Below, one piece after another: positions 50,665 to 57,764 of a stretch of 64,000 bases of DNA. The notes under the pieces were generated by a model. The model saw only the letters and a list, made by a program, of their open reading frames with translations, did no database searches and had not been told where the DNA came from. Origin of the DNA: Microtetraspora malaysiensis. Its GTDB lineage: Bacteria; Actinomycetota; Actinomycetes; Streptosporangiales; Streptosporangiaceae. Both the position numbers and the translations under genes were made by a program. The DNA lies in contig NZ_BBYJ01000007.1 in the NCBI RefSeq assembly GCF_001528665.1, forward strand, positions 1 through 64,000, written 5' to 3'. How positions within the stretch are numbered: position 1 is the stretch's first letter; the number at the start of each line of letters is the position of its first letter.

Positions 50665-51641
50665 GTCAGGTAGATCCCGATGGCGAGCAGGAGGAGCAGC
50701 AGGCCGAGGAAGACCTGGAGCGGCCGGTCCTTGAGGGCCAGTTCCTCAGGTTCCTCCCCTATGCCGCGATCCACAAGTAGCGCGTGTCTCAGGACGACGA
50801 GGACGAACGGGACGATGCTCAGCGCGTGCAGGCCGAGGGCCGCCCCCTGGTGCTCCTGGAGCGCCCACAGGCAGTACGTCACGATCATCGCGCCCGAGGT
50901 CATCGACCGGACTCCGGACAGATAGGACGTGGTGTACACGCTGAGCGTCGAGCGGGTTTCCCGCGCCTTGCCGGCGTTCCGGCTCTTCGCGGGGTGTGTA
51001 ACTTTCACCCCCTTCCGCTCCTGCGCGCGCAGCTCGGCCTCCCGCTTGCCCGCGACCAGCAGGAGCGACCCCAGCGTGATCACGACCAGGAACCAGCTCG
51101 TGACCGGCACCGCCACCGCCACCGCGCCCGCGTACGCCCGGATCACGTGGCAGCCGGCGACCGCGACGAGATCGACCACCGGCTGGTGCTTGAGCCAGAT
51201 CGTGTAGCTGAAGGTCAGCACGAGATAGCCCGCGACGACCGCGCCGAGCCGCCATCCCCCGGCCATGCCGACGGCCAGGCCCGCGACCAGCAGCACCGCG
51301 CCGGCCGCCCGCGCCACCGGGACCGGCACGATCCCCGCGGCGATCGGCCGGAACCGCTTGCGCGGATGGTTGCGGTCCGCCTCCACGTCGGCGGCGTCGT
51401 TGAAGAGGTAGGTCGCGCTGGCCGCCAGGCAGAACGCGGCGAACGCGATGAGCGAGCCGCGCGCGCCGGGCCCGGTCGTCAGCACCCCGGCGGCGGCCGG
51501 AGCCGCGAACGTCAGCACGTTCTTCAGCCACTGCCGGGGGCGGCAGGCCCGCACCAGCCCGACGGCGAGGGACCTGCGCGCGCGAAAGCCCGCCGGCGGC
51601 GATGCCACCGGCGGGCGGACGGGCGCGCCTCCGCGCCCCAT
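50661..51641 (-). CDS. Polyprenyl-phosphate phosphoribosyltransferase (UbiA family)
   Basis: 326 residues, ATG overlapping the DUF3068 stop (TGATG). UbiA-type membrane prenyltransferase with about eight helices. Signature NDAADVEADRNHPRKRFRPI is the DPPR-synthase form of the Asp-rich motif, where HP.K..RP marks use of PRPP. The second Asp-rich region is weaker (VTHPAKSRNAGKARETRS, with the loop basic and tied to PRPP). It joins PRPP to a polyprenyl phosphate, the first committed step of the arabinofuranose donor. The phosphatase step that follows in mycobacteria has no gene in this operon. Confidence 0.93.
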   Translation of the reverse strand: MGRGGAPVRPPVASPPAGFRARRSLAVGLVRACRPRQWLKNVLTFAAPAAAGVLTTGPGARGSLIAFAAFCLAASATYLFNDAADVEADRNHPRKRFRPIAAGIVPVPVARAAGAVLLVAGLAVGMAGGWRLGAVVAGYLVLTFSYTIWLKHQPVVDLVAVAGCHVIRAYAGAVAVAVPVTSWFLVVITLGSLLLVAGKREAELRAQERKGVKVTHPAKSRNAGKARETRSTLSVYTTSYLSGVRSMTSGAMIVTYCLWALQEHQGAALGLHALSIVPFVLVVLRHALLVDRGIGEEPEELALKDRPLQVFLGLLLLLLAIGIYLT

Positions 51642-52561
51642 CAGGCCTCGCGGGACGACGGGCCGCGGAGCAGCACGATCCCGCCGATGATCAGGGCCAT
51701 GCCCAGGAGCAACGAGACCACCGGGAGTGTGATCGTGATGAGGGTGATCTGGCTCAGGTTGTCGCGGACCGTGCCGGCCAGGTTCTTGACCGTCTCCGGC
51801 GTCATGACCGCGGTCGCGACGAACGCCGGCATGCGCTCGACGCCGTCGCTGGTCTTGAGCACCTCGTGGCGCTGCTGCTCCTGCTTCACCGGCGCGCCGG
51901 TCTTCGGCTCCACCCAGAACGTGTTCACGCCGTCGTACACGCGGTCGGCCGCGACGTCACCGGTCTCCGTCATGCCGAGCACCGAGGCCGGGACGTTGAG
52001 GCTCTGGACGACCGTCGGCGGCACCTGCTGCACGAACTTGTAGACCGGGATGTCGTCGATCGTGTCCTCGCCCGCGAAGGTCGCGTCGTACGCCTTGCGC
52101 GTCGAGGAGTTGAAGACCTTGTACGTCTTCTTCTCCGTGCCGAAGGGGAACAGGTAGATCTGGCCTTCGAGCTGCACCGGCTCGGTGTCCACGTTCGCGC
52201 CGCAGCAGTTCACGCCGGCGCCGTCGTACTTGTTGAAGGCGCTGCGGAACTGCGTCATGGAGATGCCCGGCCGCCCGTTGGTGACGTCGCTGGCCGAGGT
52301 GAACTGGTCCCAGACGACGTGGTCGTCCTTCGCCTCCTTGACGTCGCCCCGGGTGGTCACCGTGATGTCGAGCGTGCCGGTGAGCACCTTCAGGTCCTGG
52401 GTGCTGAAGTACTGGGCGTTCTCCGCCCTGAGATAGGTGATCGAGTACTGGTCGGCCGGGGCCTGGATCAGCTTGTCCGCCACCACGAATTTGACCAGTG
52501 GTGCGAGAACGATGAAGAACGCGCCGGCTGCCAACAGAACCACACCAACTAAGCGGCGCAT
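51641..52561 (-). CDS. DUF3068 (PorA-like) membrane protein, paralogue 1
   Basis: 306 residues from ATG 52561 with AGGAGG eight bases upstream; the upstream open frame is a shadow. One N-terminal helix (about 5-25), a large outer domain and one C-terminal helix (about 275-298). Outer domain: DITVTTRGDVKEAKDDHVVW, VNCCGANVDTEPVQ with an adjacent Cys pair, LFPFGTEKKTYKVFNSSTRK, VNTFWVEPKTGAPVKQEQQR, family traits of DUF3068, named porin PorA-like in databases though porin activity is not shown. It heads the arabinose-donor operon and has a KstR-like box 45 bases upstream, so it probably acts with the glycan made here. Confidence 0.9.
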   Translation of the reverse strand: MRRLVGVVLLAAGAFFIVLAPLVKFVVADKLIQAPADQYSITYLRAENAQYFSTQDLKVLTGTLDITVTTRGDVKEAKDDHVVWDQFTSASDVTNGRPGISMTQFRSAFNKYDGAGVNCCGANVDTEPVQLEGQIYLFPFGTEKKTYKVFNSSTRKAYDATFAGEDTIDDIPVYKFVQQVPPTVVQSLNVPASVLGMTETGDVAADRVYDGVNTFWVEPKTGAPVKQEQQRHEVLKTSDGVERMPAFVATAVMTPETVKNLAGTVRDNLSQITLITITLPVVSLLLGMALIIGGIVLLRGPSSREA

Positions 52562-52605
52562 TGCTCCTCCTGGGGGGTGGGGGCATCGTCTGCCGTTTTC
52601 GTTCT

Positions 52606-52619
52606 GAAAACCGGTTCTA
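52606..52619. promoter_or_regulatory. KstR-type box, one mismatch
   Basis: GAAAACCGGTTCTA fits TNNAACNNGTTNNA except for the first base. It lies in the 111-base gap between the divergent DUF3068 and acyltransferase genes. Confidence 0.65.
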
Positions 52620-52672
52620 TTTCGCGATATGTTAGTGCGGAGAGTGATCCACGTCACGAGGGATGCGGAAAA

Positions 52673-54001
52673 GTGACCGAAACAGGTTCTAGTAACGGCC
52701 CGCTCTCCTTCCCTCCGACCTCCCTTCCGGACAGTCCGTCGTCCGGATCTCCCGAGCCCGCCCCAGCGGAGGCCGAGCCGGTCGGGCTGCCCTCCGTCAC
52801 CGGGCACCAGACGTCACTCGACGGGATCCGCGCGCTCGCCGCCCTCGGCGTCCTGCTGTTCCACGTCGCGATCGAGACCGGCGCCGCGCTGCGCAACGGC
52901 TTCACCGGCGGGCTGCTGGCCCGGGGCGAGGTGGGCGTGCCGATCTTCTTCACGCTGTCCGGGCTGCTGCTGTACCGGCCGTGGGCCCAGTCCGCGCTCT
53001 CCGGCGGCCGCGAGCCGGACACGCAGACCTACCTGTGGAAGCGGCTCTTCCGCATCATGCCGGCGTACTGGCTGGTCGTCGTGGTCGCCCTGCTGCTGTG
53101 GGCCGAGGAGCACCGTACGGACGCGTGGACGTGGACCGAGATGCTGCTGCTCCTGCACAACTACGACATCGACCACTGGTGGTTCGGCCTCGGCCCCCGC
53201 GGGCTCGGCCAGATGTGGAGCCTCTCGGTCGAGGTCGCGTTCTACCTCACCCTGCCGATCATGGCCGCGCTGCTCCGCGCGTACGCGACCAGGGGAGGCG
53301 TCACGGACGTCGGCCGCCGGGCCAGGCGGATGCTGGTCGGCCTCGCCGCCGTCGGGGCGCTCTCGTACGTCTACACGATCTTCGAGTTCCACCCCGAGTA
53401 CCGGCCCTGGATGAACCTGTGGCTGCCGCGCTCGTGGACGTTCTTCGTCCCCGGCATGATGCTCGCGGTGCTCGCCGCCTGGGCGCGGCTGGAGGACGGC
53501 CTGCCGCGCCGCTTCTGCCACGCCATCGCCTCGTCCACCGGAACCCTCTGGCTGGTCGCGGTCCTGGCGTACGTCATCGCCTCGACGCCCGTCACCGGGG
53601 CGCGGTTCGTCGGCATCGACGGGCTGTGGACCGGCCTGTTCGAGCAGGTCCTCTACACCACGGTGGCGTTCTGCCTGGTCGCGCCGGCCGCGCTGCAGCC
53701 CGACCGGCCGAACATCGTGCGCTCCCTGCTCGGCAACCGGGTGATGAGCTACCTCGGCCGGATCTCCTACGGCGTGTTCCTCTGGCAGTTCATCGTCCTC
53801 TACCTGTGGTACGAGTTCACCGGCCAGCAGACCTGGACCGGCGACCTGCTGCTCAACTTCGTCCCGGTGGCCGCGATCACCATCCTGGTCGCGCACCTGA
53901 CCTACCGGTACGTCGAGGAGCCCGCCCGCCGCCTGATCCGCTATGTGAACACGCCGCGCCCGGCGGCCGCGAAGGAGCGGGCCCTCGAACCCGCTCCCTG
54001 A
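52673..54001 (+). CDS. OafA/YrhL-type membrane acyltransferase
   Basis: 442 residues from GTG 52673; the frame runs to 52577, but that extension overlaps the DUF3068 translation signals. A Pro/Ser-rich start (about 1-45) precedes about ten membrane helices of the acyltransferase-3 family: SLDGIRALAALGVLLFHVAI (catalytic His), IFFTLSGLLLYRPWAQ, RLFRIMPAYWLVVVVALL (Arg of the active site), MWSLSVEVAFYLTLPIMAAL and SYGVFLWQFIVLYLW. These proteins O-acylate sugars of envelope glycans, so this one may decorate the arabinose-containing product. A KstR-type box lies over its start codon region. Its stop is 11 bases from that of the convergent paralogue 2 gene. Confidence 0.9.
   Translation: MTETGSSNGPLSFPPTSLPDSPSSGSPEPAPAEAEPVGLPSVTGHQTSLDGIRALAALGVLLFHVAIETGAALRNGFTGGLLARGEVGVPIFFTLSGLLLYRPWAQSALSGGREPDTQTYLWKRLFRIMPAYWLVVVVALLLWAEEHRTDAWTWTEMLLLLHNYDIDHWWFGLGPRGLGQMWSLSVEVAFYLTLPIMAALLRAYATRGGVTDVGRRARRMLVGLAAVGALSYVYTIFEFHPEYRPWMNLWLPRSWTFFVPGMMLAVLAAWARLEDGLPRRFCHAIASSTGTLWLVAVLAYVIASTPVTGARFVGIDGLWTGLFEQVLYTTVAFCLVAPAALQPDRPNIVRSLLGNRVMSYLGRISYGVFLWQFIVLYLWYEFTGQQTWTGDLLLNFVPVAAITILVAHLTYRYVEEPARRLIRYVNTPRPAAAKERALEPAP
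52678..52691. promoter_or_regulatory. KstR-type box over the acyltransferase start
   Basis: CGAAACAGGTTCTA, one mismatch from TNNAACNNGTTNNA, begins five bases after the first base of the acyltransferase start codon. A leaderless or short-leader transcript would place it just after the transcription start, suited to repression. Confidence 0.6.
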
Positions 54002-54012
54002 CCTGGTCGTCG

Positions 54013-55947
54013 TCAGCGGGGCTGGGCGGGGACGGCGGCACCGAAGGCCACCGCCTTGAGGCAGAACCCGGTGGTCCCCGGGTCGTCGAGGGCGATGCGC
54101 AGCCCGGCTCCGGCCCCCGGGTGGGGGAAGTAGACGAGCCGGCTCTCCGCCGTAGCGGGCAGGTCGAGCCGCCGGGTCACCTCGCCCAGGGACACCTCGA
54201 CCGTGACGGGACGCGTGCTGCGGTACGACAGGGCGCCCACCCCTTCGGGGCCGCCGAACGACTCGACGGGGAAGGCGACGGCGCCGGACCGCAGCTCGTA
54301 GCACGCCCGTCCCTTGGCCCTGCCCCCGGCGCTGCGGCCCGTGGTCCCCGTGGCCCTGCCGCCGTCGCCGTTCAGGTCCTCCACCATGTCGAAGTACCCA
54401 TAAAGGTGATCTATCGCCACGATCTTCCCCGAGTCGTCCACGACGTACGGCCGTTCGGCCGGGGCGGGGTCGCGCATCCGGGCCCGGAGCGCCTCGTCCG
54501 CGAGCGGGGCGAGGACGCGCGAGGTCAGCCGCCGGTCGCCGTTCCACGGCAGGACCACCTGATCGGGAACGGGCCGGGGGTAGATCTGGGCGCCCTCGGG
54601 GAGCCGGGCCAGCGCGTCCCGCACGTTCTCCACGTACGGCCGGACCCGGTCGGCGGCGGTGACCGTGTTCCCGTACGCGTTGACGGACGCCACCGAGGCC
54701 ACCAGGAACGCGACGGTGAGCAGGGCCGTGGCCAGCGGCATGACGCCGGGCAGCGGCCTGCGGTAGGCGTCGCCCTCGCCCCGGAGCGGCAGCGAGCTCA
54801 GCGCGAGACAGACGGCGAAGACGACGACGGCGTCGGCGACGTAGCGGGTCTCGGTGCCGACCAGCGCCGTGTACCTGCCCCGCGCCAGGATGGTCGGGAT
54901 CGCGTCGGCGACGACGACGTAGAGGGCGGCGACGGTCCACGCCCGCCAGGCGCGCCTGCGGTAGAGGCAGGTGAACGCCACCACGGCGGCCAGCGCGAGC
55001 CAGGAAACCACGACCATGGCGACCGGCGGGTCGGCGAGCCCTCCGGTTCCGGCCAGGCCGCCCCAGTTCAGCGGGCCGCCGACGGCCCCGGTCGGGAAGG
55101 TGCGGCCGAGCATCCAGCCGGCGAGGCCGAGGGCCACGTCCGCCTTGGGAACCCCCGCCCCCTCCTCCCCCGCGGTCCCCTGCCGCAGGAGGTAGAGCAG
55201 GGTGTAGCCGGCGAGCAGCGCCGCGTACGCGCCCCAGACGCGGGGGCGGGCGCGCAGTTCGCGGACCGCCGCCCGCACCCAGCCCTGCGTACGACCCGTC
55301 CCGAAGTACGCGGTGGTGAGGGCGAAGGTCACGAGGGGCAGGAAGGCGCCCTTGGTGGAGAACGCCATCCCGAAGGCCGCCCAGGCCAGGCCCTGCCAGG
55401 CGTGCCGCGCGGTCCCGTCGCGCAGGAACCGCGCGTGCGCGGCCAGGGAGAACACCATGGCGACCTGGAGCGGCACGGCGTTGAGCGCGGCCGACCACCA
55501 GCTCAGCGCGGGCACGGTGAGCGGCGCGAAGAGGTACAGGGCGAACGGGACGAGGATGCCGACCCGGTCGCCGAAGAGGCGGCGCAGCAGCACCAGCATC
55601 CCCACGGACGCCGCCGCCTGCAGCGCCAGCATGACGGCGGCGACCAGGAACCAGTTATAGGGGGCGATCCGGGAGAGCACCCAGACGAGGCCCAGCGCGC
55701 CGGGCATGAGGTGCCCCTTGTGCACGCGGGTGAGGTAGTCCCAGGTGAGGTTGTGCTCGTATGCGTCCCCGACGAAGAGGAAGTCGTCCTCGATGAAGTA
55801 GCCGCGCGCGAGTACCCCGCCCTTGAGCAGCAGCGAGATCACGATCAGCGCGAGCGCCGCGAGGACGACCGGGCCCAGCCGCAGCGAGGGGATGCGGATC
55901 TGGACGACGTCCGGCCGCCCCTCTCGCGCGACGTCCGTCTCGGTCAT
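54013..55947 (-). CDS. Polytopic membrane protein, putative GT-C glycosyltransferase, paralogue 2
   Basis: 644 residues from ATG 55947 (GGAAGGG six bases upstream). About twelve helices (roughly 20-440) and an outer C-terminal domain. First outer loop: GYFIEDDFLFVGDAYEHNLT then WDYLTRVHKGHLMPG; the EDDF acidic pair and the WDYLTRVHxG motif match paralogue 3, and weaker forms are in paralogue 1. The C-terminal part starts GRACYELRSGAVAFPV and ends TGFCLKAVAFG, again the conserved Cys pair. A Gly/Arg insert (about 545-560) is low complexity. Donor and acceptor unknown; arabinofuranose transfer is the contextual guess. Shares its upstream region, with two KstR-type boxes, with the divergent methyltransferase gene. 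Confidence 0.83.
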   Translation of the reverse strand: MTETDVAREGRPDVVQIRIPSLRLGPVVLAALALIVISLLLKGGVLARGYFIEDDFLFVGDAYEHNLTWDYLTRVHKGHLMPGALGLVWVLSRIAPYNWFLVAAVMLALQAAASVGMLVLLRRLFGDRVGILVPFALYLFAPLTVPALSWWSAALNAVPLQVAMVFSLAAHARFLRDGTARHAWQGLAWAAFGMAFSTKGAFLPLVTFALTTAYFGTGRTQGWVRAAVRELRARPRVWGAYAALLAGYTLLYLLRQGTAGEEGAGVPKADVALGLAGWMLGRTFPTGAVGGPLNWGGLAGTGGLADPPVAMVVVSWLALAAVVAFTCLYRRRAWRAWTVAALYVVVADAIPTILARGRYTALVGTETRYVADAVVVFAVCLALSSLPLRGEGDAYRRPLPGVMPLATALLTVAFLVASVASVNAYGNTVTAADRVRPYVENVRDALARLPEGAQIYPRPVPDQVVLPWNGDRRLTSRVLAPLADEALRARMRDPAPAERPYVVDDSGKIVAIDHLYGYFDMVEDLNGDGGRATGTTGRSAGGRAKGRACYELRSGAVAFPVESFGGPEGVGALSYRSTRPVTVEVSLGEVTRRLDLPATAESRLVYFPHPGAGAGLRIALDDPGTTGFCLKAVAFGAAVPAQPR

Positions 55948-55974
55948 GGAGGACCCTTCCGCAGAATTCGCCAA

Positions 55975-55988
55975 TGAAACAGGTTCTA
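55975..55988. promoter_or_regulatory. KstR-type box, exact match
   Basis: TGAAACAGGTTCTA fits all fixed positions of TNNAACNNGTTNNA; 28 bases before the paralogue 2 start. Confidence 0.7.
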
Positions 55989-55991
55989 TAT

Positions 55992-56005
55992 CGCAACACG
56001 TTCTA
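55992..56005. promoter_or_regulatory. KstR-type box, one mismatch
   Basis: CGCAACACGTTCTA differs from TNNAACNNGTTNNA only at the first base. Centre-to-centre distance to the previous box is 17 bases. It lies 23 bases before the methyltransferase start, next to a TATATACC segment that may be the -10 element. Confidence 0.65.
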
Positions 56006-56027
56006 TATACCGTGTAAGCTCCGCCGC

Positions 56028-56780
56028 GTGGAGACCCACATCCCACCCTTTCGCGCCGACCTCGCCCGCTCGGTCCGGCTGCTGAGCGCGTTCCGCAAGG
56101 AGCAGACCGACCCCGACTTCTTCTACGGCCTGCTCGCCACCGACACGGTCACCCAGCTCCGCGGCTACACCCGCCTGGACGGGGCGCTGGTCGTGGACGT
56201 GGGCGGCGGCCCCGGCTACTTCGCCGACGCCCTCCGGGAGGCCGGCGCGCGCCCGGTGTGCGTCGACTGCGACGCGGGCGAGATGCTGGCCAGGGACGGC
56301 GCCATGCCGGAGGGCGCGGTGCTCGGCAGCGCCCTGTGCCTGCCGCTGCGCACCGGCTCCGTGGACGTCTGCTTCTCCTCCAACGTGCTGGAACACGTTC
56401 CGGACCCGGGCGCGATGGCCGCCGAGATGGTCCGGGTCACCCGGCCGGGAGGGCTCATCTACCTCTCGTACACGAGCTGGTTCTCGCCCTGGGGCGGCCA
56501 CGAGACGTCGCCGTGGCACTACCTGGGCGGCCACCGCGCGGCCCGCCGCTACGAGCGCCGATACGGCCGCCGCCCCAAGAACGTCTACGGCGAGAGCATG
56601 TACGCGGTGACCGTGGCGGAGATGCTCGCCTGGGCCCGCCGTGAGCACCTCCGGGGGGACGCCGAGCTGGTCGAGGCGCTTCCGCGTTATCACCCCCGGT
56701 GGGCCAGGCATGTCGTCCTCCTACCGGGCGTCCGGGAGGTCGTGACCTGGAACCTGCTCCTCGTGCTCCGCAAGCGCTGA
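56028..56780 (+). CDS. Class I SAM-dependent methyltransferase
   Basis: 250 residues from GTG 56028. SAM fold: motif I VVDVGGGPGYFADAL (about 51-65), acidic end of strand 2 VCVDCDAGEML, AVLGSALCLPLRTGSVDVCF and SNVLEHVPDPGAMAAEMVRV (motif IV to V), then a family-specific C-terminal part (SPWHYLGGHRAARRYERRYG, PGVREVVTWNLLLVLRKR) typical of actinobacterial glycan- or lipid-linked methyltransferases. It may O-methylate a sugar of the glycan. No ribosome site is seen. Its 3' end overlaps the convergent DUF3068 paralogue 2 gene by 60 bases. KstR-type boxes lie just upstream. Confidence 0.9.
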   Translation: METHIPPFRADLARSVRLLSAFRKEQTDPDFFYGLLATDTVTQLRGYTRLDGALVVDVGGGPGYFADALREAGARPVCVDCDAGEMLARDGAMPEGAVLGSALCLPLRTGSVDVCFSSNVLEHVPDPGAMAAEMVRVTRPGGLIYLSYTSWFSPWGGHETSPWHYLGGHRAARRYERRYGRRPKNVYGESMYAVTVAEMLAWARREHLRGDAELVEALPRYHPRWARHVVLLPGVREVVTWNLLLVLRKR

Positions 56781-57764
56781 CCTGCGGAGCAGCAGCCCCG
56801 CGCCGACCAGGACGGCGCCGAGGGCGACCCCGGCGATCGGGAGGACCACGCGGATCCACCGCGTCCACGACGCGAACGCCTCGGCCTCGGCCAGGTTCGC
56901 GGCCAGATCCTCCGCCGGCGTGCGCAGATCCGCCTGGAGGGCGACCAGCCGGTCCACGCCGTCGGCGGTGCGGAAGGTGTGCCGGACCCGCTCCTCGGTC
57001 TTGACCGGGACGCCGCTGACCGGCTCCACCCAGATCGTCCGCTCGGTCCGGGCCCAGCGGGTGACCGGCGCCGAGCGCGTCCCGGGCAGGCCGAGCAGCC
57101 GCCCGGGGAGCGGCGTCGCCACGTCCTCGATCTTCACCGGCAGGGTGCGCTGCGTGTACCGGTAGGTGAGCGTGCCGTTCAGCGTCTCGGCGCCGGAGAA
57201 CGCGATGGGCAGCGCCCGCCGCGACTCGACGTCGTAGTACTCGTAGTCGCGCTCCTGCGCGCCGAGGGGCCACCGGAAGGCCAGGCCGGACTGGCGGGCC
57301 GAGGTGTCGCCGTCCACGTACGCGCCGCAGCAGTCGGCGATCGCGCCGGTCCGCCGGTCGAAGCCGACCCGCCGCTCGTGGTAGCCGATCCGGTCGCCTT
57401 CGAGCGTGGTGAGCGAGGCGAACTCGATCCACACCGCGTGGTCGTCGTCCCCGGCCTTCGCGTCGCCGGTGACCGTACGGGTCAGCACGATCGGCCCGGC
57501 GCGCCTGCTCTGGGTCGCCGGGTCGAAGAACGTCGCCGACTTGGCGTACAGGCGGGCGACCGACGACCGCTCCAGCGGGGCGCGCACCACCTGGTCGTAC
57601 ACGTAGCCGCGCAGCAGCGGCACCAGCGTCAGCAGGAAGCCGCCCGCGCCGACCAGCACCAGCGCCAGGGCGCGCCGCGTGGCGGCCGTGCGCAGCAGGG
57701 CGGCGGCCGCGCGGGCCGCGCTCGCGAGGGCCGGGGTGGACGTCAGGGTCGTCGGCGGGGTCAT
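56721..57764 (-). CDS. DUF3068 (PorA-like) membrane protein, paralogue 2
   Basis: 347 residues; ATG 57764 overlaps the stop of the gene before it (ATGA). Same plan as the DUF3068 gene at 51641: N-terminal helix (about 32-52), outer domain, C-terminal helix (about 305-328). Shared traits: PIVLTRTVTGDAKAGDDDHA then VWIEFASLT, adjacent Cys pair in IADCCGAYVDGD, RWPLGAQERDYEYYDVESRR, TIWVEPVSGVPVKTEER. A longer N-terminal lead and charged tail. Last gene of the AftD - paralogue 3 - DUF3068 unit. Its final 60 bases lie opposite the methyltransferase gene. So each glycan sub-operon carries its own DUF3068 protein. Confidence 0.9.
   Translation of the reverse strand: MTPPTTLTSTPALASAARAAAALLRTAATRRALALVLVGAGGFLLTLVPLLRGYVYDQVVRAPLERSSVARLYAKSATFFDPATQSRRAGPIVLTRTVTGDAKAGDDDHAVWIEFASLTTLEGDRIGYHERRVGFDRRTGAIADCCGAYVDGDTSARQSGLAFRWPLGAQERDYEYYDVESRRALPIAFSGAETLNGTLTYRYTQRTLPVKIEDVATPLPGRLLGLPGTRSAPVTRWARTERTIWVEPVSGVPVKTEERVRHTFRTADGVDRLVALQADLRTPAEDLAANLAEAEAFASWTRWIRVVLPIAGVALGAVLVGAGLLLRRSALAEHEEQVPGHDLPDAR

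Noticed and set aside
52981-55977. Very long open frame on the plus strand opposite the GT-C paralogue 2 gene
   Set aside because: The translation is a Arg/Pro/Gly/His-rich mixture with no domain and mirrors third-position GC bias of the real minus-strand gene.
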